DNA of 64,000 nt from Actinomadura macrotermitis (GCF_009604375.1 NZ_WEGH01000004.1:310001-374000); one strand, 5' to 3'. Positions 25,350-36,463 are shown, numbered from the stretch's first letter. The notes: a model not told the origin generated them from the sequence alone. Made by a program: numbers and translations.

Positions 25350-26101
25350 GCGCGGGGGCGATGAGCATGACGACGATCGAGGACCGGCTGCACGAGGCGT
25401 TCACCGCGCCGCTGGACGAGGTGGTCGACGCGGAACGCCGCTGCGCCTTCCCCGCCGACCCCGTCGGCTCCTGGGACCTGCCCGCCGACGACCGCGCGGC
25501 GCTGCTGCGCTGGGGCCTGCCGACCGACATCGCGCTGCGGCCCGCGCCGCAGCCCGGCCGCGAGCCGCTGCTGGTCCCCAACCTGGCCGGGCCGCAGGAG
25601 CGCCGCCTGGCCTCCCCCGGCCAGCGCCTGTACGACCTCGGCCGCTGGGGCGGCTCGGGCGCGACGCCGCGGATCGGCGCGGTCGCCGGCGACGGCCGCG
25701 TCCTCGCCGTCCGGGACCGGCCGGTCACCGCCGCCGACCTGCCGCTGCCGCTGCGCGGCATCTACCGCGACCTGTACCGGCCCGCCGTCGCCTACCTCAA
25801 CGCCTCGGTCGCCCGGTTCGTAGAGGTCGCCTGGCGGTGGAGCGCCGCGGCCGGGCCGCTGCGCGAGCTGACCGAGCCGCCGGTGCCCGGCACCCGCGCC
25901 GAGCTGCTGGAGCGGCACGGCTCGGCCGAGCGCGCGGCGGCGGTCATGTCGGCGTGGGAGGACGCCGCCGACGCCCATCTGGAACGCGCCCGCGACTGCG
26001 AACGGCGCGCCCTGGCGGGCGTGCGGGCCGTCGACCCGACCATCGGGCCGGGCGGCGCCGAGTCGCTGTGGCTCGAGGCCGTCTACGACCGCCCATGTTG
26101 A
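25346..26101 (+). CDS. SUKH-4-like immunity-type protein
   Basis: About 251 residues. The layout (ADDRAALLRWGLP early, FVEVAWRW preceded by YLNASVAR later) resembles SUKH-4 proteins, many of which are immunity proteins for contact or polymorphic toxins. This is a family impression, not an alignment. GTG 25346 overlaps the GNAT stop and is taken as start; ATG 25361 and ATG 25367 are alternatives. No toxin gene is visible next to it, so it could be an orphan immunity gene. Confidence 0.55.
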   Translation: MSAGAMSMTTIEDRLHEAFTAPLDEVVDAERRCAFPADPVGSWDLPADDRAALLRWGLPTDIALRPAPQPGREPLLVPNLAGPQERRLASPGQRLYDLGRWGGSGATPRIGAVAGDGRVLAVRDRPVTAADLPLPLRGIYRDLYRPAVAYLNASVARFVEVAWRWSAAAGPLRELTEPPVPGTRAELLERHGSAERAAAVMSAWEDAADAHLERARDCERRALAGVRAVDPTIGPGGAESLWLEAVYDRPC

Positions 26102-26197
26102 TGATCGGGCTGACGGCCGCGCGTTCGCGGAGTACACATGGCGGACGGGTAGGTCACAATCGACGCGGCCGTGAACACTGAACCGAGGAGCGGGACG

Positions 26198-28297
<2,100 letters not shown>

Positions 28298-28310
28298 GCC
28301 GGACGGCCCT

Positions 28311-28724
28311 TCAGGGGCGGCTCCCGGCGTTGATCGCGGTGACCAGGACCAGGACCAGGGTGGCCGCCGCGACCAGGCCGTGGATCACCACCGCGGCGGC
28401 CGGGAACGGCTGGTCGGTGCCGCGCGCGTGCCGGCCGCCGTGGCCGATCAGCCAGCGGGTGAACAGCAGCACGCCCTGCGCGATCGTCACCAGCAGCGCC
28501 GCGAACGCCGTCCAGGCGTAGACGGCGGCGCCCGACAGCAGGTAGCCGATCCAGACCAGCAGGCCGAGCACGGCGGCGCTCGGGTGGCCGACCAGGATCA
28601 GCGCCGGGAACCGGGTGACCTTGGTCGCCTGGCCGCGCAGGCCCCCGTTGGCGAACCACATCAGCAGCAGGTACAGGCCGGCCGACGCGGCCAGGATCCA
28701 TGTGACGAGTGCGACCACGTCCAA
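28311..28724 (-). CDS. Four-helix integral membrane protein of unknown function
   Basis: 137 residues with four hydrophobic segments (about 3-24, 40-62, 66-90 and 108-132). TTG start with AAAGGAG about 7 bases upstream. No catalytic motif. It is convergent with glgX, with 13 bases between stops. I do not recognise the family. Confidence 0.7.
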   Translation of the reverse strand: MDVVALVTWILAASAGLYLLLMWFANGGLRGQATKVTRFPALILVGHPSAAVLGLLVWIGYLLSGAAVYAWTAFAALLVTIAQGVLLFTRWLIGHGGRHARGTDQPFPAAAVVIHGLVAAATLVLVLVTAINAGSRP

Positions 28725-28856
28725 TCCCCGGCTCCTTTCCGCCTCTCGCGCCCCAGTGTCCCCCGGACCGGCGGACGTGACGACCGAAACGTGAAGATGA
28801 CGGCACGAACCGTCACCGAGGGATCGAGTTATGTCCCCTGACCTGCTGTTCTCCGG

Positions 28857-29555
28857 TCACCCGGCTGGCCGGTAGCGGACGAACAGGACGCCCTCGTCCA
28901 GGTAGAGGGCCGCCGGGTCGAGGGCGACCTCGCCCGGCAGCCCGTTCAGCAGCCGGGTGTGGCGGGCGCCGCCGAGCAGGGCCGGGGCGATGTTCAGGCA
29001 CAGCTCGTCGGCGAGGCCCGCGCCGATCAGCGCGGTGGCGAGCGCCGGGCCGCCCTCGCAGAGCAGCCGCTCGTGGCCGAGGTCCTCGCGCAGCGCCCGG
29101 ACGGCCTCGGCGAGGTCGACGTCGTGCTCCCCCGCCGCCACCACCTGGACGGGCACGTCGCGAGCGGCCGCCGCGGCGCGGGACGTCACCACGATCGTCG
29201 GGGTCTCGGCGGCGGTGAACAGCGGCAGCGTCCAGTCCAGCTCCAGCGAGCGGCTCACCACCACGATCGGCGCGGGCGGCCCGCCGCGGCGCGCGCGCAG
29301 GTCGGGGCGGAGCCGGGCGGGGCCGAGCCGGCCGGTCCGCACCGTCGCGGCGCCCACCAGGATCGCGTCCGCGAGGGCGCGCAGGGTGCGGAAGACGCGG
29401 AAGTCGGCGTCGCCGCCGAGGCCGTCGGTCCAGCCCTCGGCGTCGGTGACGGTGCCGTCGACGCTCATCACCATGCCGATCCGCAGCGCCGGCGCGTCCG
29501 CGTACGCCTCGTAAGGGTCCACGTCGGCGGCGGGCTCGGGCAGCAGACGGCGCAT
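28857..29555 (-). CDS. RibD C-terminal domain / pyrimidine-reductase-like protein
   Basis: 232 residues. The dihydrofolate-reductase-like RibD_C fold is shown by RIGMVMSVDGTVTDAEGWTDGLGGDADFRVF, DAILVGAATVRTGRLGPARL and HERLLCEGGPALATALI. RibD_C proteins reduce the ribosyl side chain in riboflavin synthesis with NADPH, but stand-alone actinomycete homologues are often of uncertain role. It is divergent from the DNA ligase gene across 54 bases and has no riboflavin genes nearby. Confidence 0.82.
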   Translation of the reverse strand: MRRLLPEPAADVDPYEAYADAPALRIGMVMSVDGTVTDAEGWTDGLGGDADFRVFRTLRALADAILVGAATVRTGRLGPARLRPDLRARRGGPPAPIVVVSRSLELDWTLPLFTAAETPTIVVTSRAAAAARDVPVQVVAAGEHDVDLAEAVRALREDLGHERLLCEGGPALATALIGAGLADELCLNIAPALLGGARHTRLLNGLPGEVALDPAALYLDEGVLFVRYRPAG

Positions 29556-29609
29556 GAGCTGCAAGGTTAGCGGATCGTTTTTGTCGGGGGCGGCGGGCAG
29601 GATGAGGGT

Positions 29610-30683
29610 ATGGACCTGCCGATCAGCCTGCCCTTCTCGCCGATGCTGGCCAAGGCCGTCAAGGCCATGCCGCAGGGCGAGGTGCTGTACGAGCCGAAGT
29701 GGGACGGGTTCCGCTGCGTCGTCTTCCGCGACGGCGACGAGGTGGAGCTGTCCAGCCGCGGCGAGAAGCCGCTGACCCGCTACTTCCCCGAGCTGGTGGA
29801 GGCGGTGAAGCGCGAGCTGCCCGAGCGGTGCGTCGTCGACGGCGAGATCGTCATGCGGCAGGGCACCCGGCTGGACTTCGACTGCCTGCAGCAGCGCATC
29901 CACCCGGCCGCGTCGCGCATCACGCTGCTGTCGGAGCAGACGCCGGCCTCGTTCGTCGCGTTCGACCTGCTCGCGCTCGGCGACGAGTCGCTGCTGGAGC
30001 AGCCGCTCGGCGAACGGCGGCGGCGCCTCGTGGAGGCGCTCGCGAGCGTGCGCGCGCCGGTCCACGTCACCCCGGCCTCGGACTCCTACGAGCAGGCGCT
30101 GCGCTGGTTCGACGAGTTCGAGGGCGCCGGGCTGGACGGGGTCCTCGCCAAGCCGCTGGACGCCCCCTACCAGCAGGACAAGCGGGTCCTGTTCAAGATC
30201 AAGCACGAGCGCACCGCCGACTGCGTGGTGGCCGGCTTCCGCTGGCACAAGTCCGGCCCGATCGTCGGGTCGCTGCTCCTCGGCCTCTACAACGCCGAGG
30301 GCGTCCTGCAGCACGTCGGCGTCGCCGCGTCGTTCACCATGAAGCGCCGCGCCGAGCTGGTGGAGGAGCTGAAGCCCTACCGGATGGACGACTACGCCGG
30401 CCACCCGTGGGAGGGCTGGGCGCGGCAGACCGAGAGCACCGCCGACCGTATGCCGGGCGCGGTCTCGCGGTGGACGGGCAAGAAGGACCTGTCGTGGGTG
30501 GCGCTGCGGCCCGAGCTGGTCGTCGAGGTCGCCTACGAGGCCATGGAGGGCGACCGGTTCCGCCACACCGCCCGGTTCCGGCGCTGGCGCACCGACCGGA
30601 CGCCGGAGTCCTGCACCTACGAGCAGCTGGAGGAACCGGTCGCCTACGACCTCGACGACATCCTCGGCGGGCCGAACCCGTGA
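29610..30683 (+). CDS. ligC: ATP-dependent DNA ligase, LigC type
   Basis: 357 residues. The adenylated Lys is Lys30 in EPKWDGFR (motif I). Motif III-like FVAFDLLAL, motif IV GLDGVLAKPLD and motif V FKIKHERTADCVV follow, with an OB-fold C-terminal domain (SFTMKRRAELVEELKP). The size and lack of extra domains fit the stand-alone LigC family linked to DNA repair and non-homologous end joining in actinobacteria. A LigD-type polymerase domain is encoded 20 kb away at 50790-51842. The gene converges with phoD with 1 base between stops. Confidence 0.9.
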   Translation: MDLPISLPFSPMLAKAVKAMPQGEVLYEPKWDGFRCVVFRDGDEVELSSRGEKPLTRYFPELVEAVKRELPERCVVDGEIVMRQGTRLDFDCLQQRIHPAASRITLLSEQTPASFVAFDLLALGDESLLEQPLGERRRRLVEALASVRAPVHVTPASDSYEQALRWFDEFEGAGLDGVLAKPLDAPYQQDKRVLFKIKHERTADCVVAGFRWHKSGPIVGSLLLGLYNAEGVLQHVGVAASFTMKRRAELVEELKPYRMDDYAGHPWEGWARQTESTADRMPGAVSRWTGKKDLSWVALRPELVVEVAYEAMEGDRFRHTARFRRWRTDRTPESCTYEQLEEPVAYDLDDILGGPNP

Positions 30684-30684
30684 G

Positions 30685-32388
30685 CTACGGGCGCCGGTTC
30701 TCGCTCTCGATGGTGTATTCGATGATGTCGCTCGGGTCCTCGGCGGTCGCCCGCACGCTCGTGTAGGGCCGCAGGTAGGTCTGCTTCAGGCCGGGCACGC
30801 GGTCGTGGATGACGAAGGTGGCCTTGGTGGAGGCGGCGGCGCCGGGCGTGCGGACGGTCGGCACCGTCTTGAAGTCGGCCCGCATCTCGTCCTTGCCGAT
30901 CCGGGTGATCACGTAGCCGCGCTGGTTGTTGTAGAAGCGCAGGTGCTTGTTGATCTTGAGGTAGGGGTGGTCGGCGGGGTTGGAGTCGGCGCCGTCGCCG
31001 CCGCTGGTGATCGAGCTGCACACCAGCTCCGAGCCGACCGTCCTCGACGAGGGGTCGTCGTAGTCCGCCTTCAGGTCGCTCGCCCAGTGCGCGTGCACGT
31101 CGCCGGTCAGCACGACGGGGTTGCGGACCTTGGCGGCGACCCAGCCGTCGGTGATGCGCTTGCGGGAGGCCACGTAGCCGTCCCAGGCGTCCTGGCTGGT
31201 CTTCTTCAGCGGCCCGGCGTCGCTGTCGCGCTGGGCGAAGAACACCTGCTGGCCGATGACGTCCCAGCGGGCCTCGGAGCGGCGGAAGCCGTCCAGCAGC
31301 CACTTCTCCTGCTTCGCGCCGGTGATGCTGCGGGCCGGGTCCGCGGCGGCGGGGCAGACCTTGTTGCCGTCGCCGCAGGCCTGGTCGTCGCGGAACTGGC
31401 GGGTGTCGAGCATGTGGAAGCCGGCCAGCCGGCCCCAGCGGACGCGCCGGTAGATCTGGATGTCGGGGCCGTGCGGCACCGAGCCGCGCCGCAGCGGCAT
31501 GTTCTCGTAGTAGGCCTGGAAGGCCGCGGCGCGGCGCTTCAGGAACTCGTCGCGCTCGGGGGTGTCGGACCCCTCCTCGGGGACATCACCGGCCCAGTTG
31601 TTCTCCACCTCGTGGTCGTCGAACACCACCAGCCACGGCGCGGCGCGGTGCGCGGCCTGCAGGTCGGGGTCGGACTTGTACTGCGCGTGCCGCTGCCGGT
31701 AGCCGGCGAGCGTGACGGTCTCGGGCCCCTCGTGGTCGCGGACGTTGCCGCCGGGGATCTCGTAGGAGTCCTTCGCGTACTCGTACTGGTAGTCGCCGAG
31801 GTGCAGGATCAGGTCGGGGTGCTCCTCGGCGAGCCGCCGGTAGGCGGTGAAGTGGCCGTGCTCGTACTGCGAGCACGACACGAACGCCATGGCCAGGGCC
31901 GGGCCGAAGGTGCCCGGGTGCGGCGCGGTGCGGGTCAGGCCGGCCGGCGAGACGTGCTTGCCGGTCTTGAAGCGGTACCAGTATTCGCGGCCGGGGCGCA
32001 GCCCGGACAGCTCGACGTGCACGCTGTGCGCGGACGCGGGGCGGGCGTCGGCGGTGCCGTGGCGCACGACGCGCCGGAAACGGGCGTCCTCGGCGACCTG
32101 CCACTGGACCGGGACGGTCTTGGCCGGCATGCCGCCGAGGCCGTTCTCGGCGAGGGGCCTGGTGGCGAGGCGGGTCCACAGCACGAAGCCGTCGTGGCTG
32201 GGGTCGCCGGAGGCGACGCCGAGCGTGAAGGGGTCGCCGGGCCGCGGCGCGCGGCGGGTGGCGGGGGCGGCCTGCGCGGTGCCGCCGGTGAGGGCGAGCC
32301 CACCCGCGGTGATGCCGGTGGTGATGAGGCCCGTGTTGACGAGAAAGGAGCGGCGGTCAAGTCCGGACAAAAGGGAACCGTCGGTCAT
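30685..32388 (-). CDS. phoD: Secreted alkaline phosphatase D (PhoD)
   Basis: 567 residues. A Tat-type signal with DRRSFLVNTGLITTG (RR at about 12-13) is followed by a PhoD N-domain and the PhoD-like metallophosphatase domain (FVSCSQYEHGHFTAYRRLAEE, LHLGDYQYEY, FDDHEVENNWAGD, LTGDVHAHW). PhoD enzymes hydrolyse phosphate mono- and diesters outside the cell with Fe/Ca centres. ATG 32388 is chosen, with AAAGG 8 bases upstream. I saw no clear PHO box before it, only a tandem decamer at 32483-32502. Confidence 0.92.
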   Translation of the reverse strand: MTDGSLLSGLDRRSFLVNTGLITTGITAGGLALTGGTAQAAPATRRAPRPGDPFTLGVASGDPSHDGFVLWTRLATRPLAENGLGGMPAKTVPVQWQVAEDARFRRVVRHGTADARPASAHSVHVELSGLRPGREYWYRFKTGKHVSPAGLTRTAPHPGTFGPALAMAFVSCSQYEHGHFTAYRRLAEEHPDLILHLGDYQYEYAKDSYEIPGGNVRDHEGPETVTLAGYRQRHAQYKSDPDLQAAHRAAPWLVVFDDHEVENNWAGDVPEEGSDTPERDEFLKRRAAAFQAYYENMPLRRGSVPHGPDIQIYRRVRWGRLAGFHMLDTRQFRDDQACGDGNKVCPAAADPARSITGAKQEKWLLDGFRRSEARWDVIGQQVFFAQRDSDAGPLKKTSQDAWDGYVASRKRITDGWVAAKVRNPVVLTGDVHAHWASDLKADYDDPSSRTVGSELVCSSITSGGDGADSNPADHPYLKINKHLRFYNNQRGYVITRIGKDEMRADFKTVPTVRTPGAAASTKATFVIHDRVPGLKQTYLRPYTSVRATAEDPSDIIEYTIESENRRP

Positions 32389-32482
32389 CGAGTGGCCTTT
32401 CGGAGAGTCCGACTGTGCTCGCCGGACAGCCTTGCCAGCACCGATGGCCGTCACGTTCCACCCAGATGACGCGCGTTCCAAC

Positions 32483-32502
32483 AGAAGTGATCAGAAGTGA
32501 TC
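32483..32502. repeat. Tandem decamer between phoD and the helicase gene
   Basis: AGAAGTGATC occurs twice in direct tandem, one helical turn apart, in the 230-bp divergent intergenic region. It may be a regulator site for either gene. Confidence 0.4.
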
Positions 32503-32618
32503 GAACACAGGAGTACCCGCCTGCGGCGGAACTGGAACACACAAAGGGTGCTACGCTAGCGCCTTGCAAATACGCGCATACGTAACACCCATCCTATGAG
32601 CAGGAGCGTATAAGACAC

Positions 32619-34952
32619 ATGGGAGTTCGTCAAGTCAACCCCGTGGAGACCGAGCAGGCCTACGTGTCGCGCGTCTACGCCCGGCTCGACACCGAGCGCG
32701 GCGAGGCCGAGCGGATCCTGCGCTCGGGCCCGGGTCGCGGCGGCGGCGCCGGCTTCCAGGCGCAGGTGGAGCGCCAGGTCGCCACCGAGGAGGCGGCCCG
32801 CCGCCTCGCCCGGCTGGCCGGCGTCGAGCGCGCCCTCTGCTTCGGCCGGATCGACCACCGCGCGGACGGGGACGAGCCCGGCGACACCTTCTACATCGGC
32901 CGGATCGGGCTGCGCGACGAGCACCGCGAGCCGCTGCTCATCGACTGGCGCGCGGCCGCGGCGCGCCCCTTCTACACCGCCACCGCCACCTCCCCCGGCA
33001 CCCTGGCGCGCCGTCGCCACCTGCACCTGCGCGGCCGCGAGGTGGTCCGGCTGGACGACGAGGTGTTCGACCTGGCGGGGATGTCGGAGGCCGACCGGAG
33101 CACGATCGTCGGCGAGGCCGCGCTGCTGGCCGCGCTGCGCCGCGGGCGCACCGGCCGGATGGGCGACGTCGTCGCCACCATCCAGGAGGAGCAGGACCAG
33201 GTGATCCGCTCCGCGCTGCAGGGCGTGCTGGTCGTGCAGGGCGGGCCGGGCACCGGCAAGACCGTCGCGGCCCTGCACCGCGCGGCCTACCTGCTCTACA
33301 CCCACCGCGACGTGCTGGAGCGGCGCGGCGTCCTGGTGGTCGGGCCGAACGCGACGTTCCTGCGCTACATCGAGCAGGTGCTGCCCGGCCTCGGCGAGAC
33401 CGACGTCGCCCTCGCCACGGTCGGCGAGCTGTACCCGGGCGTCCGCGCGACCGCCGCCGACTCCCCCGGGACGGCCGTCGTCAAGGGCGACCTGCGCATG
33501 GCCGGGCTGATCGAGGCCGCCGTGCTGGACCGCCAGCGCGCCCCCGAGGGCGGCCTGGCGGTCGAGGCCGACGGCCTCACCCTGACCGTGGACGCGGAGA
33601 CGGCGCTGAAGGCCCGCGACCGGGCGCGCGCGCTGCGCGCCCCGCACAACATCCAGCGCCGCCTCTACGTCCACGAACTGCTGGACGCCCTCGCCCTGGA
33701 CCGGGCCGAGCAGTACGACCGCATGACCGACGAGCCCCTCCAGGAGATCATGAAGTCGGGCACCCCGGCCTGGCTGCAGGAGCTCATGGACGAGGCCGAG
33801 GAGACCCCGCTGCTGGACGAGGAGGACCGCCGCCTGTCCAAGGAGGAGCTCTGGGCGGACCCGCTCGTCCGGTCCGCGATCGACGCCCTGTGGCCCGAGC
33901 TCTCCCCGCAGCGCCTGCTGGACGACCTGTTCTCCTCCCCCGAGACCCTGCACCGCCTGGAGTCCGGCCTCTCCCCCGCCGAGCTGGACGCCCTGGTCCG
34001 CCCCGCCGGCTCGCCCTGGACGGTCGCGGACGTCCCGCTGCTCGACGAGGCCGCCGAGTGGCTCGGCCAGGACGACACCGCCGAGCGCGCCCGCGCCCGC
34101 ACCGCCGCCGAGCAGCGCGCCGAGGAGGAGAAGTACGCCCGCGAGGTGATCGAGTCGGCGGGGCTGGAAACGGTCGACGCCGCCTTCCTCGCCGACCGCC
34201 ACCACGACGACGGCCCGCCGCTCACCACCGCGCAGCGCGCCGCCGCCGACCGCGAGTGGGCCTACGGCCACGTCATCGTGGACGAGGCGCAGGAGCTGTC
34301 GGAGATGGCCTGGCGCGCGGTCATGCGGCGCATCCCGACGCGCTCGCTGACCGTCGTCGGCGACATCGCGCAGACCGGCAGCCCGGCCGGGGCGCGCTCG
34401 TGGGGCCAGATGCTCGACCGGTACGTGCCGGGGCGCTGGCGCGAGCAGCGGCTGCTGGTCAACTACCGCACCCCCGCCGCGATCATGAAGGTGGCGGCGG
34501 ACGTCCTCGCCGCGGTCGCGCCGGACCAGACGCCGCCCGAGCCCGTCCGCGACGACGGCCCGCCGCCGCGCGCGCTCCGCCTGCCCGCCGGGGAGCTCCC
34601 CTCGCTGGTGGAGGCCGAGCTGGCCGAGATCGGCGACGGCCGCCTCGCGGTGGTCTCCTCGGGCGCCTGGCACCCGGCCGTCCTCGCGGCGCTGCCGGAC
34701 GCCGAGGCGGGCGCGACCCCCGAGGCGCTGGACTCCCCGGTCGTCGTGCTGACCACCGGGGAGGCCAAGGGGCTGGAGTTCGACTCGGTGATCGTCGCCG
34801 ACCCGGCCGGGATCATCGCCGAGTCGCCGCGCGGCGGCCAGGACCTCTACGTCGCGGTCACCCGCGCGACCCGGCGCCTCACCGTCGTCCACGACGGCGA
34901 CCTGCCGGACTGCCTGTCCCTCCTTACGGATACGGCAGCAGATCCTTGTTGA
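32619..34952 (+). CDS. HelD/HelR-like UvrD-family ATPase
   Basis: 777 residues. SF1 helicase motifs: Walker A VQGGPGTGKTVAALHRAAYLL (about 205-225), motif II VIVDEAQELSEMAW, motif III TVVGDIAQTGS, and motif VI LYVAVTRATRRLTVVHDG. The long N-terminal coiled-coil-like region and the split between motifs Ia and II are typical of HelD proteins, which bind RNA polymerase and help recycle stalled complexes. In actinomycetes the HelR subgroup also protects polymerase against rifamycins. I saw no recognisable rifamycin-associated element upstream. ATG 32619 is used; AGGAG lies 12 bases before it. Confidence 0.82.
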   Translation: MGVRQVNPVETEQAYVSRVYARLDTERGEAERILRSGPGRGGGAGFQAQVERQVATEEAARRLARLAGVERALCFGRIDHRADGDEPGDTFYIGRIGLRDEHREPLLIDWRAAAARPFYTATATSPGTLARRRHLHLRGREVVRLDDEVFDLAGMSEADRSTIVGEAALLAALRRGRTGRMGDVVATIQEEQDQVIRSALQGVLVVQGGPGTGKTVAALHRAAYLLYTHRDVLERRGVLVVGPNATFLRYIEQVLPGLGETDVALATVGELYPGVRATAADSPGTAVVKGDLRMAGLIEAAVLDRQRAPEGGLAVEADGLTLTVDAETALKARDRARALRAPHNIQRRLYVHELLDALALDRAEQYDRMTDEPLQEIMKSGTPAWLQELMDEAEETPLLDEEDRRLSKEELWADPLVRSAIDALWPELSPQRLLDDLFSSPETLHRLESGLSPAELDALVRPAGSPWTVADVPLLDEAAEWLGQDDTAERARARTAAEQRAEEEKYAREVIESAGLETVDAAFLADRHHDDGPPLTTAQRAAADREWAYGHVIVDEAQELSEMAWRAVMRRIPTRSLTVVGDIAQTGSPAGARSWGQMLDRYVPGRWREQRLLVNYRTPAAIMKVAADVLAAVAPDQTPPEPVRDDGPPPRALRLPAGELPSLVEAELAEIGDGRLAVVSSGAWHPAVLAALPDAEAGATPEALDSPVVVLTTGEAKGLEFDSVIVADPAGIIAESPRGGQDLYVAVTRATRRLTVVHDGDLPDCLSLLTDTAADPC

Positions 34953-36330
34953 TCTGCTCCCAGCGGGCGGCGAGGTCCGTCAGCACCTCGGGCCGGCGCC
35001 GGGCCAGGTTCGCCTGCTCGCGCGGGTCGGCGGCGAGGTCGTACAGGGCGTCGCCGCCCGCCGCGCGCAGGTACTTCCAGCGGCCCCGGCGCAGCGCGCG
35101 CGAGCTCCTGGTGCGCCAGAACAGGTCGTGCCCGGGGGCCCGCGCGCCCTTGAACAGGTAGGGGACGAGGCTGGTGCCGTCCAGCGGGTGCGAGGCGGCC
35201 GGGGCCACGCCCGCGACCTCCAGGATCGTCGCGGTCCAGTCCTGGGTGATGACGGGGACGTCGCTGACCTGGCGGGGCCGGACGCGCGCGGGCCAGCGCA
35301 GGATGTTGGGCACCCGGATGCCGCCCTCGTTCAGGCTCGCCTTGGCGCCGGTGAGCGGCCACTGGTGCGACCAGCGCTCGCCGCCGTTGTCGCTGGAGAA
35401 CAGCACCAGGGTGTCCTCCTCCTGGCCGCTGTCCTTCAGCGCGCGCAGGACGCGGCCGATCGCGGCGTCCATCGCCTCGACCATGCGGCGGTAGGTGTCC
35501 AGCGAGCCGCCGTCGTCGTGCCAGAGGGCGCGGCGGTCGCCGGCCTTGACGCGCGCGGTGATCTCCGCGCTGACCTCGCGGTCGCCGGGCGCCTCCCACG
35601 GCCAGTGCGGCGCGGTGAAGTTGAGGTTCAGCAGCCAGGGGCCGTCGTGGTCGCGGCGGATCCAGGCGGTGGCGCGGTCGGCGATCGTGTCGGTGTAGTA
35701 GCCGAGGTCCTCGGTGCGCACCTCGCCCTCGTACAGGTCGACGCCCTGCTCGGTGATCTTGGAGTAGTAGTCGACGGCGCCCGACAGGTTGCCGAAGAAG
35801 GTGTCCCAGCCCGACTTGACCGGGCTGTACCAGGGCAGGAAGCCGCAGTGCCACTTGCCGAACATCGCGGTGGCGTAGCCCGCGCCCTTCAGCAGCGAGG
35901 CCAGCGTCGGGTGCTCGGCGGGGATGCCGTGCAGCTCGTTCGGCGCCGCGATCGGCTCCTCCAGGCCGCCGCGCAGCCGTCCCGGATAGCGGCCGGTGTA
36001 GAGGCCGAAACGGGTGGGCGAGCAGACGGCCGCCGCCGAGTAGGCGTCGGTGAACCGGACGCCCTGGGCGGCCAGCCGGTCCAGGTGCGGCGTGCGGATG
36101 TGCGGCGATCCGTAGGAGCCGAGATCGGCCCAGCCCAGGTCGTCGCCCAGGATGACCAGCACGTTCGGCCGCCGGACGTTCTTGCGGCGCACGTCGGCGC
36201 GGAACCGCCGCTCCAGCGTCCGCGCCTGCGCGGTCCCCTCGTTCAGCACGACGCCGGCCGCCGCCACCGCCCCCATCGCCGCGACCACGCCGCGGCGCCC
36301 CACTCCGGTATCGGACACGCCGGAACCCAC
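34924..36330 (-). CDS. Secreted sulfatase (arylsulfatase family)
   Basis: About 468 residues from a GTG at 36330; GTG 36318 is an alternative. An RRG-containing signal-like N-terminus (GRRGVVAAMGAVAAAGVV) suggests export. Sulfatase marks: LVILGDDLGWADLGSYG (metal site), AAVCSPTRFGLYTGRYP (Cys-x-Pro-x-Arg, where Cys becomes formylglycine), GKWHCG and SSDNGG. It hydrolyses a sulfate ester; the substrate is not evident. Its end overlaps the end of the convergent helicase gene by 29 bases. A paired inverted decamer spans 36332-36372 just upstream. Confidence 0.88.
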   Translation of the reverse strand: MGSGVSDTGVGRRGVVAAMGAVAAAGVVLNEGTAQARTLERRFRADVRRKNVRRPNVLVILGDDLGWADLGSYGSPHIRTPHLDRLAAQGVRFTDAYSAAAVCSPTRFGLYTGRYPGRLRGGLEEPIAAPNELHGIPAEHPTLASLLKGAGYATAMFGKWHCGFLPWYSPVKSGWDTFFGNLSGAVDYYSKITEQGVDLYEGEVRTEDLGYYTDTIADRATAWIRRDHDGPWLLNLNFTAPHWPWEAPGDREVSAEITARVKAGDRRALWHDDGGSLDTYRRMVEAMDAAIGRVLRALKDSGQEEDTLVLFSSDNGGERWSHQWPLTGAKASLNEGGIRVPNILRWPARVRPRQVSDVPVITQDWTATILEVAGVAPAASHPLDGTSLVPYLFKGARAPGHDLFWRTRSSRALRRGRWKYLRAAGGDALYDLAADPREQANLARRRPEVLTDLAARWEQINKDLLPYP

Positions 36331-36331
36331 T

Positions 36332-36372
36332 TTCCCTACTAATTTGGTTAAGTATCCCGGAATAGTAGGGAA
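36332..36372. promoter_or_regulatory. Widely spaced inverted repeat before the sulfatase gene
   Basis: TTCCCTACTA (36332-36341) and its exact complement TAGTAGGGAA (36363-36372) lie 31 bases centre to centre, three helical turns. The spacing suits a dimer or tetramer bound on one DNA face. The site abuts the presumed start codon. Confidence 0.5.
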
Positions 36373-36410
36373 TCCGCCGATCAGTCCGCAACCGGGCACT
36401 TCCCCCGGAG

Positions 36411-36438
36411 CGGCAAGCAAGCGTACGCTTGCTTGCCG
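36411..36438. promoter_or_regulatory. 28-bp perfect palindrome before the aldehyde dehydrogenase gene
   Basis: Every base from 36411 to 36438 pairs with its mirror; the core is AAGCAAGCGTACGCTTGCTT. It ends 25 bases before the ATG and looks like a TetR-type operator. No TetR gene is adjacent. Confidence 0.75.
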
Positions 36439-36463
36439 TAGAGACGGTTCCGAAGGGACGGCG

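Noticed and set aside
32455..32480. Two GTTCCA hexamers resembling half PHO boxes before phoD
   Set aside because: Spacing is 20 bases, the sequence departs from GTTCACC, and they point away from phoD.
32596..32613. Five-codon mini-ORF MSRSV before the helicase gene
   Set aside because: It has no ribosome site of its own and contains the only AGGAG for the real start, so it is probably chance.
32550..32618. Possible rifamycin-associated element before the HelD-like gene
   Set aside because: Only a CTTGCAAAT stretch is present; the long inverted repeat expected for that element is not visible.
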